From contig NZ_VFAH01000017.1 in NCBI RefSeq assembly GCF_008929045.1, forward strand, positions 1-64,000: DNA of 64,000 nt, in the 5' to 3' direction. This DNA comes from Noviherbaspirillum aerium (GTDB lineage Bacteria; Pseudomonadota; Gammaproteobacteria; Burkholderiales; Burkholderiaceae_D). This document shows, one piece after another, positions 9,277 to 16,895 of the stretch; the first letter of the stretch is position 1; each line of letters starts with the position of its first letter. The notes under the pieces are model-generated. The model searched no databases and was not told the DNA's origin. It worked only from the letters and a program-made list of their open reading frames with translations. A program made the position numbers and the translations under genes.

Positions 9277-10131
9277 TTAGTGGGCTAACAGCACTGGAAT
9301 CGTCATCTTCTCAAGCACAGTATGTGTCGCGCCGCCGCGCAGCATTTCCTGGAAGCGGGAATGGCCATAGCAGCCCATGATAAGCAAATCACTGTGCGCT
9401 GTATTGCAATATGCGAGCAGGGCCGCGCCAATATCGCCGTGCATATAATGGTCCTGGATTACATTTGCCTCGATCTCATGATGAGCGAAGTACCGAACAA
9501 TATCGGCTCCTGCGACATCATTCTTTTCTGGCTGTTTTCTGCCATGGCACAGATTCAGTATGTCGACCTTGCCGGCCTGTTCCAGCAGCGGCAAGGCATG
9601 ATGCACGGCCCGTGTGGCTTCGATGCTGCCATCCCATGCCAGACATGGGTTGGCGGCGAGTGCCGCGAGTTCATAGCCATAGGGAAGCACCAGGACGGGC
9701 CGTCCACTGTACACTGCAACATATTCGGGAAGATCGTCAGCCATTGCATTGGCAGGCTCATCCGGATCCAATTGAGTAAGAACCGTCAGATCGCTGTACT
9801 GGGCTTGCAAACTCAAGCCTCCAAGTTCTTCGTCTGCTACCAGCCTGCATTCAAAAGAATGGAGGCCGGCCGCCCTCGCGGTTTCTTCAAAGCAGGCCAG
9901 CGCCGACTCTGCCGACTTGTGCAGGCGACTGACTTCTTCCTGCAATGCATCCGTGCTTTGCCCCCCTTGTTCCCGGACCCGCTCTGAAAGACGCAGGTGG
10001 CGAGAGATTCCAGTGACCGCAACACCTACTATGTGGGTGTTCACGTTATTACGAGCCAAGGAGGCGGCACGTACACGTTGGACCATGTGACGTGAATGAT
10101 CGACATGGACGAGGATGGTTTTATAAGACAT
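9277..10131 (-). CDS. Tandem-domain universal stress protein
   Basis: The 284-residue protein contains two Usp folds. The first begins MSYKTILVHVDHSRH; the second starts near residue 155 with NPCLAWDGSIEATRAV. The second carries the nucleotide loop MGCYGHSRFQEMLRGGAT, matching G-x2-G-x9-G with Gly instead of Ser/Thr after the last Gly. The first has no such loop, so only one ATP site is likely. Such proteins accumulate in growth arrest and low-oxygen states. The ATG at 10131 was preferred because the fold starts there, although upstream in-frame starts exist and the ribosome site is weak. It is convergent with the gene ending at 9143 and lies 288 bp downstream of the PPOX-fold gene on the same strand. 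Confidence 0.88.
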   Translation of the reverse strand: MSYKTILVHVDHSRHMVQRVRAASLARNNVNTHIVGVAVTGISRHLRLSERVREQGGQSTDALQEEVSRLHKSAESALACFEETARAAGLHSFECRLVADEELGGLSLQAQYSDLTVLTQLDPDEPANAMADDLPEYVAVYSGRPVLVLPYGYELAALAANPCLAWDGSIEATRAVHHALPLLEQAGKVDILNLCHGRKQPEKNDVAGADIVRYFAHHEIEANVIQDHYMHGDIGAALLAYCNTAHSDLLIMGCYGHSRFQEMLRGGATHTVLEKMTIPVLLAH

Positions 10132-10419
10132 TGAACATTCCATTAGGTGTGGAAAAGCCTCAGTCATGAAGCAAGTTCTATGCAGTAGACAAGACTGTTA
10201 GTCAGTAGCATCTGTGGTGCAGAATGCGGATACGACCGGCGTATTTCAACACCGCAGCGCAAACTAGCCAAATATAAGACCGATGCCTGCGAATTTCTTC
10301 CTCGGTGAGGCTATAAGAACGATGTCTCGACCGTAGCCCTCTCTTGGCGGCGCCCTACCCGATGCCACCAGACACATTCTTTGACCGGTGCCATCAAGGC
10401 ATGAACGCTGGTTTCGAGA

Positions 10420-10869
10420 TTAGACTTGCACCAGCTCGGTATGGCCAAACCCCTTCTGATAGTCAAGGACCGATAAGAACTGGGGTCGAATTTTTAGCAA
10501 CAGTACATCGTTTGTTTGGTTAGACCGGGTCCATTCCAACAGTTGCGGGAAGCGTTTGATCATGCAGTCGGCTGCATGTTTAAGCTCCTGTGTGTCGTTG
10601 AGAAACTCCGCAGTGCCACTGATAGACAGGCCCTTGATTTCGTTCCATTCTTTGTACGGCGCGTTTATTGTCAGGGAAACCTTGTTGTTGCGACGCAGGT
10701 TATGTGCCTTCTGACTGTCCTTGCCAATGCCAACATAGATGTTCATGCCATCGTTTGCGTAGCTGACCGTAGTGGCCTGTGGATATCCGTCCGGCCTTAT
10801 AGTGGCAAGCGTTAAGTCCTTGCCATGATTGATGATGTCCAGTATGAACTGCTCTGTTGATTTGTCCAT
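10420..10869 (-). CDS. Pyridoxamine 5'-phosphate oxidase-fold (PPOX) family protein
   Basis: The 149-residue protein has the split-barrel FMN-binding layout: LTLATIRPDGYPQATTVSYAND, then NIYVGIGKDSQKAHNLRRNNKVSLTI, then a GLSISGTAEFL strand. Members bind FMN, F420 or heme, and many are involved in stress or redox protection rather than vitamin B6 synthesis. The true substrate cannot be assigned. GGAGG lies about 7 nt before the ATG. A perfect FNR-like palindrome is at 10965-10978, correctly placed for class II activation of this gene. It is divergent from a universal stress protein gene. Confidence 0.85.
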   Translation of the reverse strand: MDKSTEQFILDIINHGKDLTLATIRPDGYPQATTVSYANDGMNIYVGIGKDSQKAHNLRRNNKVSLTINAPYKEWNEIKGLSISGTAEFLNDTQELKHAADCMIKRFPQLLEWTRSNQTNDVLLLKIRPQFLSVLDYQKGFGHTELVQV

Positions 10870-10935
10870 GTCAACATCCTCCAGCGATTAAGGTGACGCC
10901 GATATCAATGCATATCGCACCGGCAGACCGACGTC

Positions 10936-10978
10936 ACTATGCGACGCATGATGCGGGTATTACCTTGACTTGAGTCAA
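10936..10978 (-). promoter_or_regulatory. FNR/ANR-type class II promoter for the PPOX gene
   Basis: TTGACTTGAGTCAA (10965-10978) is a perfect palindrome of FNR/CRP-family type (TTGAC/GTCAA half-sites). On the minus strand the -10 window for a -41.5 site contains CATAGT (10941-10936), within 1 bp of the ideal place. A separate canonical box for the opposite gene follows 55 bp away. The 303-bp intergenic region is therefore a double FNR-type control region. Confidence 0.55.
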
Positions 10979-11033
10979 AAAATCCAGGCAGAGAGAAAAG
11001 GCCTTGCATGAATTTTGGAAGGCACATGGCACT

Positions 11034-11075
11034 TTGATCTGAATCAATCAAACTTTCAATCCACACTTCTACCAT
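11034..11075 (+). promoter_or_regulatory. Canonical FNR/ANR box and -10 for the usp-pat operon
   Basis: TTGATCTGAATCAA (11034-11047) matches the FNR/ANR consensus TTGAT-N4-ATCAA perfectly. TACCAT at 11070-11075 occupies exactly the -12 to -7 window predicted from a site centred at -41.5. The transcript would start near 11082, about 90 nt before the ATG at 11173. Confidence 0.7.
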
Positions 11076-11172
11076 GGGCACGCCTGTTCTTTAACACTGG
11101 CCATCAAACGGCCAACTGTGCCGGAGACTCGGTTGTTTCCGTCTCTCCGTACCTCATCATGGGAGTCGCGAT

Positions 11173-12018
11173 ATGCCATACCGTACAATAGCCGTTCATG
11201 TCAATGCATCCCGCCATACCAGAGAGCGTATTGTGCTGGCTGCGCGGATAGCCGTCGAAAATGATGCGCATCTCATTGGTGTGGCGCCAACCGGTGTGCT
11301 GCCCATACTATATTCAGGGGGCATGGTTCCCGGCGCAGCGCCGGTGCTCGATGCATGCTTGACTTACATGAAGGAGCATGCAGAGAAAGCGCTGGCGGAC
11401 TTCGAACAGATCGCCGACCGCAATAACGTCCGTTCCTTCGAGAAGCGGCTGATCGAAGATGAAGCGGGGGAAGCACTTTCCCTTCAGGCGCGCTATAGCG
11501 ATCTCGTCATAGTCGGTCAATCGGACCCTGCAGAACCCTTGAGCAGCGAACGTAGTGATGTTGCTGAATACGTACTGCTCAATAGCGGGCGTCCGATACT
11601 CGTGGCGCCGTATGTCGATGACCATTCCAATTTCGGGTCGCGCGCAGTCATCGCATGGGATGGCAGTCTGGCTGCAGCACGGGCGGTCAACGGCGCTCTT
11701 CCACTGCTGAGGGCAACGCGCCAGGTACAAGTTGTACTCTTCAATCCGGAAATATCGTTGCGTGCACATGGAGAAGAACCAGGGGCTGATATCGCAGCCT
11801 ACCTCGTACGCCATGGTATCAACGTCGATGTGTCCAGACAGAAGACCACACCAGATATCGATGTCGCCAATGCGTTACTGTCTCATGTGGCCGATTACGG
11901 CGCCGGCTTGATAGTCATGGGCGGGTATGGCCGTTCCCGCCTGAGTGAAATTCTGCTTGGGGGGACAACACGCACGGTGTTGCAGTCGATGACGGTACCC
12001 GTACTCATTTCGCATTGA
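11173..12018 (+). CDS. Tandem-domain universal stress protein
   Basis: The 281-residue protein has two Usp domains (MPYRTIAVHVNASRHTRERIV and, from about residue 155, SRAVIAWDGSLAAARAV). The C-terminal domain carries MGGYGRSRLSEILLGGTT, a G-x2-G-x9-G nucleotide loop, whereas the N-terminal domain lacks it. It is a paralogue of the protein encoded at 9277-10131, sharing the same length and layout, for example LIEDEAGEALSLQARYSDL beside LVADEELGGLSLQAQYSDL. It lies behind a perfect FNR box and 72 bp before the Pat-like gene, probably as one operon. A role in low-oxygen stress tolerance is inferred from the promoter and family. Confidence 0.9.
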   Translation: MPYRTIAVHVNASRHTRERIVLAARIAVENDAHLIGVAPTGVLPILYSGGMVPGAAPVLDACLTYMKEHAEKALADFEQIADRNNVRSFEKRLIEDEAGEALSLQARYSDLVIVGQSDPAEPLSSERSDVAEYVLLNSGRPILVAPYVDDHSNFGSRAVIAWDGSLAAARAVNGALPLLRATRQVQVVLFNPEISLRAHGEEPGADIAAYLVRHGINVDVSRQKTTPDIDVANALLSHVADYGAGLIVMGGYGRSRLSEILLGGTTRTVLQSMTVPVLISH

Positions 12019-12090
12019 GCGAGATACTGGTCGCATCACATCGGCGTAGATTTCCAACAGGCAGACGACATTCTCTCATCTGAGGCACGC

Positions 12091-14769
12091 ATGACGGTTC
12101 GCAATCTGAATTATCTGTTTCATCCCAAGTCGGTCGCGATTATCGGTGCCTCCAGTAAGCCACGAGGCGTTGGTACGACTGTCCTGGAGAATGTCGTCCA
12201 TGCCGGCTTTCACGGAGAAATCTATCCTGTCAATCCAAAATATGAAACGCTGTGCGGCCTGCGGACATACCCGGACGTTGCATCCCTGCCGTGCGTTCCC
12301 GATCTGGCAGTCATTTGTACGCCGCCGGCCAGTGTTCCAGAGTTAATTCACCAACTCGGCGAGCGTGGCACCCGTGCCGCCATTGTGCTCACCGCAGGAT
12401 TGTCGACCCACCGGGACTGGCGAGGCAAGACGATGAAAGAGTTAATGCTGGCCGCCGCCAAGCCATATCTATTGCGCATTTTGGGGCCTAACTGTGTCGG
12501 CATGCTGGTGCCTGCCATTGGCCTCAATGCCAGCTTTGCTCATATTGATGCCGCTCCTGGCAAGATCGCGTTCGTTTCCCAATCCGGAGCCATGGTCACT
12601 GGCGTACTCGACTGGGCCAAGTCGCGTAACATCGGCTTTTCAAAGTTTATTTCCCTTGGCGATAGTGCCGATGTGGATTTCGGCGACGTCATCGACTACC
12701 TGGCAAGTGACCCCGATACGCAAGCCATTTTGCTGTACATTGAAGCGGTCAGTTCAGCACGCAAATTCATGTCGGCCGCCCGTGCTGCTGCGCGCAGCAA
12801 GCCGACTCTCGTCATCAAGGCCGGCCGGGTAGCTGAAGGTGCGAAAGCAGCGACGTCCCACACAGGCGCACTAGCTGGCGCTGACGACGTCTACGACGCG
12901 GCTATCCGGCGTGCGGGCATGCTGCGAGTCTACTCGACCGAAGAATTGTTCGACGCGGTAGAAACTCTCGCCCGATTGCGTCCGCTATGCGGCGAGCGAC
13001 TGGCAATTCTGACCAATGGGGGCGGTCCGGGCGTGATGGCAACTGATACGCTTATCTCGTCCGGTGGCAAGCTCGCGCCCCTTTCTGCTGCGACGTTGGA
13101 CCGTCTTAATGGCGTTTTACCAGACAATTGGTCCAAGGCTAATCCGATCGATATCGTGGGCGATGCACCACCTGAGCGGTATGCCCAAACCCTGCAGATC
13201 CTTCTAGGCGACAAGAATGTCGATGCAATTCTATTTATTCATGCTCCGACAGCAATTGTGCCAAGCCTGGAAATTGCAGCGATACTTGCTCCAATCGTCC
13301 AGCAGTCGCATCGTAATCTGTTGGCATGCTGGCTGGGTGGCGACTCTGTAGCGGCCGCACGGCGCACCTTCGCAGACATCGGCGTCCCGACTTACGATAC
13401 TCCTGAAAAGGCAGTTGGCGGCTTCATGCAGATGGTCCGCTATCAGAGAAACCAGCAACTGCTAATGGAAGTACCGTCCGCCATATCGCAGGCGCACCTT
13501 GGAGATAAAAAAACTGCACGCGCAATTATTGATCAAGTAATAGCCGATGGCCGGGAATTGCTTTCGGAATGGGAAGCCAAACAGGTATTGGCAGCTTATG
13601 GCGTTCCAATCGTGGAAACGCGCAGGGTGACGGATCCTGTTGCTGCCGGACGCGAAGCACGAGACATTGGCTTTCCAGTTGCCCTGAAAATCCTCTCTCC
13701 GGATATCACTCATAAGTCCGATGTAGGCGGTGTCGTGCTCGATCTGGAAAGCGCAGAGGCAGTTACAGCGGCTGCAGAGAGGATGCATGCACGACTCTGC
13801 GAACTGTACCCGGATGCGCGCCTGGCAGGCTTCACGGTACAGGCGATGGCAAGACGGCCGGAAGGACGGGAACTCATTGTGGGAGTTGCGACTGACCCGG
13901 TGTTCGGACCTGTCATATTGTTCGGCCAAGGCGGCATTGCCGTCGAAGTCACGGCCGACCGTGCAATTGCATTGCCGCCCCTTAACGGTGTGTTGGCCCG
14001 CGAACTGATTTCGCGTACGCGCATTGCGCGGCTTCTTGGTGGATACCGAAATCGTCGTCCAGCTGATATCGAAGCGATCAGCCGCACACTGGTGCAGGTA
14101 TCCGACATGGTGATCGACCTGCCGGAACTGCGGGAACTCGATATCAATCCGCTGTTCGCGGACGCCGATGGCGTGATTGCGCTTGACGCGCGTATCTGCG
14201 TGAGGCCGATAAAAGGTGATGGATTGGAGCGACTGGCCATTCGTCCCTATCCGGCAGATCTGGAAGAATGGGTTCAGTGGCGAGGGTCTGATCTGTTGTT
14301 GCGTCCGATCCGCCCAGAGGATGGCGCCGCACACGTGGCTTTTTTCAATGCCCTGGATCCAGAAGATGTGCGCTACCGAATGTTCATCCGCATGCGTGAG
14401 CTATCACCTTCACAGCTGGCTCGACTGACACAGATCGACTACGACCGGGAAATGGCGTTCATAGCCACGCGCCGGCTTGCCACTGGCGCATGGGAAACCC
14501 TCGGTGTTGCCCGTGTCGTCGCCGATCCAGACAACGTGGAAGCAGAATTTGCTGTGATTGTCCGTTCCGATCTCAAGGGGCAAGGACTTGGCTATGCACT
14601 AATGAAGAAACTGATTGCATATTGCACCAGCCGCGGTACGCAGCGTGTTGTTGGCGAGGCGCTCAGTTATAACCATGGAATCCTCAATATGGCTAGCACC
14701 CTTGGGTTTGAAATTTCGCCCTCGGCAGAGAGTGGAACAATGTTTATGAAGCTGGAATTGAGACCGTAA
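12091..14769 (+). CDS. NDP-forming acyl-CoA synthetase/GNAT fusion (Pat/YfiQ-like protein acetyltransferase)
   Basis: The 892-residue length and domain order match Pat/YfiQ (Pka) lysine acetyltransferases. Residues about 1-460 are the CoA-binding and ligase domains (VAIIGASSKPRGVG, SQSGAMVTGVLDW, SHTGALAGADD). Residues about 480-700 are an ATP-grasp domain (GFPVALKILSPDITHKSDVGG). The C-terminal 170 residues are a GNAT domain with the acetyl-CoA loop RSDLKGQGLGYALMKKLI. The His in SHTGALAG sits where ADP-forming synthetases carry their phosphohistidine, so the synthetase half may still be active. Family members acetylate and inactivate acetyl-CoA synthetase. It lies 72 bp downstream of the usp gene, behind an FNR box, which would link acyl-CoA control to oxygen supply. 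Confidence 0.88.
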   Translation: MTVRNLNYLFHPKSVAIIGASSKPRGVGTTVLENVVHAGFHGEIYPVNPKYETLCGLRTYPDVASLPCVPDLAVICTPPASVPELIHQLGERGTRAAIVLTAGLSTHRDWRGKTMKELMLAAAKPYLLRILGPNCVGMLVPAIGLNASFAHIDAAPGKIAFVSQSGAMVTGVLDWAKSRNIGFSKFISLGDSADVDFGDVIDYLASDPDTQAILLYIEAVSSARKFMSAARAAARSKPTLVIKAGRVAEGAKAATSHTGALAGADDVYDAAIRRAGMLRVYSTEELFDAVETLARLRPLCGERLAILTNGGGPGVMATDTLISSGGKLAPLSAATLDRLNGVLPDNWSKANPIDIVGDAPPERYAQTLQILLGDKNVDAILFIHAPTAIVPSLEIAAILAPIVQQSHRNLLACWLGGDSVAAARRTFADIGVPTYDTPEKAVGGFMQMVRYQRNQQLLMEVPSAISQAHLGDKKTARAIIDQVIADGRELLSEWEAKQVLAAYGVPIVETRRVTDPVAAGREARDIGFPVALKILSPDITHKSDVGGVVLDLESAEAVTAAAERMHARLCELYPDARLAGFTVQAMARRPEGRELIVGVATDPVFGPVILFGQGGIAVEVTADRAIALPPLNGVLARELISRTRIARLLGGYRNRRPADIEAISRTLVQVSDMVIDLPELRELDINPLFADADGVIALDARICVRPIKGDGLERLAIRPYPADLEEWVQWRGSDLLLRPIRPEDGAAHVAFFNALDPEDVRYRMFIRMRELSPSQLARLTQIDYDREMAFIATRRLATGAWETLGVARVVADPDNVEAEFAVIVRSDLKGQGLGYALMKKLIAYCTSRGTQRVVGEALSYNHGILNMASTLGFEISPSAESGTMFMKLELRP

Positions 14770-14925
14770 TAAACCAGAGCGCCCTATCTACATAGGTGAG
14801 GCAAACGATGGCGGTGAGATGATGGATTGTGTCTTTACAGATCAGATTTCTCCAACCTAAGACATGGATCTGCACGGACGGTATGGGATCAAGAATTCCT
14901 TTTTGCTATATAGGAGGCAGTAATC

Positions 14926-15366
14926 ATGTTCAAATCTATTCTCGTTCCGACCGATGGGTCGCCATTGGCCGAGAAGACCTTCGCTCCTGCGATTGAAGCA
15001 GCCAAGACGAATAATGGAAGAATTGTTGGAATTTCGGTAGCGCATCCCTTTGTGTATCCGCGTCCATCAGAAGGAATGGACATCCCCAATTACAGGAAAG
15101 AGTATGAGCACGATGCGTTGCGTCTTGCAAAACAACATGTCCAGCGCCTTGCCGACGAGGCGAAGAAACAAGGTGTGCAATGCGAAACTACAACGCCATG
15201 CTCTGTAGACCCTGCTGGAGAGATCGTCGCAGCAGCAGAACGCTATGGCTGCGATGTCATTTTTATTGCTTCTCATGGACGAAGGGGCATAAGTAAACTT
15301 TTGCTAGGCAGTGAGACCCAGCGTGTACTGGCAGACTCACCAGTGCCCATCCTTGTCTTCCGCTAG
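14926..15366 (+). CDS. Single-domain universal stress protein (UspA family)
   Basis: This 146-residue UspA-fold protein starts MFKSILVPTDGSPLAEKTF. It has the nucleotide loop ASHGRRGISKLLLGSE, matching x-2-G-9-G-S with Ala in place of the first Gly, and ends with the usual SPVPILVFR strand. ATP binding is likely. A strong Shine-Dalgarno (AGGAGG) lies 8 nt upstream of the ATG. TATATA just before it could be a -10, but no FNR box was found, so it may be transcribed separately from the upstream usp-pat operon, 156 bp away. Confidence 0.92.
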   Translation: MFKSILVPTDGSPLAEKTFAPAIEAAKTNNGRIVGISVAHPFVYPRPSEGMDIPNYRKEYEHDALRLAKQHVQRLADEAKKQGVQCETTTPCSVDPAGEIVAAAERYGCDVIFIASHGRRGISKLLLGSETQRVLADSPVPILVFR

Positions 15367-15470
15367 ACGGCTCGAGAGAACATGTATGAAACCCAGGAAA
15401 TTGGTATCGAGTAAGCATAATGTTAGAAGAATACCCAGATAATTCCCGGAACGGATGGACCAGGCGTTCC

Positions 15471-15591
15471 GGCCATAATGTCTAGGTTTTGACCGTATGA
15501 ATGGCCCCACCGGCGTTCGAGTTTCTCTGAACGAGCGCTTTCTTACATCAGTCCGGACACCGCTGCTTACCTAGTCAACTTCAGGGGTCGA
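15471..15591. repeat. Diverged ~120-bp repeat, copy 1
   Basis: GGCCATAATGTCT, CTTTCTTAC, TCCGGACAC and CTTCAGG occur here with nearly the same spacing as in the copy at 18503-18622; only the intervening bases differ. It lies about 100 bp after the UspA gene. It has no coding frame I recognise and could be a remnant of an old duplicated element. The rest of the 296-bp gap to the next gene shows nothing else. Confidence 0.4.
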
Positions 15592-15662
15592 CCCGGGACA
15601 GCATCCAGCAACTCTTTGCCGACACTTGAACCTTGCATTAGTCCTATATTCTGCTCCGGAAG

Positions 15663-16022
15663 CTAGTGGCGGCTGACGACAGCAGCGTTGATTCGCGCTG
15701 CCTCGGCGCGCGCGTCCAGCACTCCGATCACCAAGCGGGCCCAGTCATTACCGGCCAGTTCAATCACGATGGTCTGCAACTTGCGCGAGGTATAGACGAA
15801 CTGTTTGTCGCCCCCTTTGATGAAGGTGCCGGCGGCGATCAGGCCCGGGAAGTAGGTGCCCGGAATGCGCAGGCCTAGCGCTCTGCCACCGAAGCCATTG
15901 TCTTCGGTAGCGCCGCGAACATGCGCAAGCGGCACGCGAAAGCTCCGCCGCAGCGACCAGATCGATTCCCACGCTGTCAGGTGGACGACAAGTTCTCGGG
16001 CGGTTAATTCGAGTCGAGGCAT
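15663..16022 (-). CDS. Small PH-domain-like protein downstream of tetR
   Basis: The 119-residue protein has alternating strands and a conserved-looking centre (GLRIPGTYFPGLIAAGTF, then KQFVYTSRKLQTIVIEL). This resembles small bacterial PH-like domain proteins common in actinobacteria and proteobacteria; its function is unknown. The start at 16022 follows the tetR stop by 2 nt and uses AAGGAG, which overlaps the end of tetR, so the genes are translationally coupled. The pair is preceded by two palindromic operators, so it is probably self-repressed by the TetR protein. No membrane segment is evident. Confidence 0.75.
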   Translation of the reverse strand: MPRLELTARELVVHLTAWESIWSLRRSFRVPLAHVRGATEDNGFGGRALGLRIPGTYFPGLIAAGTFIKGGDKQFVYTSRKLQTIVIELAGNDWARLVIGVLDARAEAARINAAVVSRH

Positions 16023-16024
16023 CG

Positions 16025-16405
16025 CTACTCCTTGTTGAGTTCGTGTGCAGGCAAGTGATCTAGCAGACGCGAGCCGAGCAGTTCGGCGGCGCCTTCTCCA
16101 TAGGCATGCAGGACGTCGCGGCAAAGGGCGGCGATCTGCAGGTCTGTTTGCGCCAGTTCGCGCAGAGCGGTAATTAGGAGGTCGAGCACGGCCGGCTCAC
16201 GGTACCATTCGCCGACCAAGACCCGGTTCAGCACCTTTTCGAATAGACCGCGTTTGGAACCGAATGCCTTGTACAGACTGCCTCGCTGTAGCGCCGTTGC
16301 CTCCACCAGGTCATCGACCGAGCAGGCGTTGTAGCCAAGGCGCCCGAAAACCTCTGCCGCGCGGGCGATAACAACGTCTTCATCGAACGTCCTTGGCCTA
16401 GCCAT
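16025..16405 (-). CDS. TetR-family regulator (short)
   Basis: The 126-residue protein has a typical TetR helix-turn-helix (VIARAAEVFGRLGYNACSVDDLVEATALQRGSLYKAFGSKRGLF). Its C-terminal domain is unusually short compared with about 190 residues for the family, so the ligand pocket may be reduced. I start at ATG 16405 (MARPRTF); a TTG two codons upstream is possible. The stop is 2 nt from the start of the PH-like gene. Two 24-bp palindromes, 18-77 bp upstream of the start, are the likely binding sites for autoregulation. Confidence 0.85.
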   Translation of the reverse strand: MARPRTFDEDVVIARAAEVFGRLGYNACSVDDLVEATALQRGSLYKAFGSKRGLFEKVLNRVLVGEWYREPAVLDLLITALRELAQTDLQIAALCRDVLHAYGEGAAELLGSRLLDHLPAHELNKE

Positions 16406-16422
16406 GCGCAACCCATCTATCA

Positions 16423-16446
16423 GTTATGGAACGACTGTTCAATAAC
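16423..16446. promoter_or_regulatory. Palindromic operator 1 of the tetR operon
   Basis: The 24-bp site has 10-bp arms GTTATGGAAC and GTTCAATAAC around GACT; 9 of 10 positions are complementary. It lies 18 bp upstream of the tetR start and is repeated 36 bp further upstream. Position and symmetry fit a TetR autoregulatory operator. Confidence 0.6.
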
Positions 16447-16458
16447 GCCATTATGCGA

Positions 16459-16482
16459 GTTTTGGAACGTCTGGTCAATAAC
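16459..16482. promoter_or_regulatory. Palindromic operator 2 of the tetR operon
   Basis: This is a direct repeat of operator 1, 36 bp away. TGGAACG-[A/T]-CTG-[T/G]-TCAATAACG is conserved between them. The left arm is less symmetrical (GTTTTGGAAC against GGTCAATAAC). The spacing is near-integral in helical turns, allowing two dimers on one face. Confidence 0.55.
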
Positions 16483-16776
16483 GTTTCGATTGAGTAGTTT
16501 CGACTCAAGTGAAAATACGTGTGTTGAAAGTTCAGTTATGGCAGCGCCCTGCTCTAGCCATGGGTCTTTCCAACGGGGCTTTAAAGCACCTTACCAGCAC
16601 ATTCGCCCTATAGTAGGGAATAACGGGATACGCTAAAGGTTTAAATTCGCGCTCATAGATAGCGGGCTCCTGCGGTCTAGAGACTCTTCCAATCCTCTTC
16701 TTAAATAAACCAACACATACCGGCAAGAAGAGAAAACGTAGCGTTGCCGCAACTCTCAAATAACGCCTGGGTAATT

Positions 16777-16818
16777 TTGACATAGATCAAAGTTTCCTTG
16801 GTGCAACATCTATGTAAT
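16777..16818 (+). promoter_or_regulatory. FNR/ANR-type class II promoter for the Aer-like chemoreceptor
   Basis: TTGACATAGATCAA (16777-16790) differs from the FNR consensus by one half-site base. TGTAAT (16813-16818), a 5/6 match to TATAAT, lies exactly where -10 is expected for a site at -41.5, giving a start near 16825 and a leader of about 70 nt. Confidence 0.65.
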
Positions 16819-16895
16819 AGCCGCATCACTGCACGACAACTGCAGACTGGCGACACATCTTTTCAAGCTGGTTTGATGCATGAAAGAGAGCGACA

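Noticed and set aside
10371-10389. FNR-like half-sites TTGAC and ATCAA downstream of the PPOX gene
   Set aside because: The half-sites are separated by 7 bp instead of 4, so the site does not fit FNR/ANR geometry, and no gene starts at a suitable distance.
16532-16783. 83-codon minus-strand frame upstream of the chemoreceptor
   Set aside because: It overlaps the FNR-type box, has no ribosome site and resembles no family.
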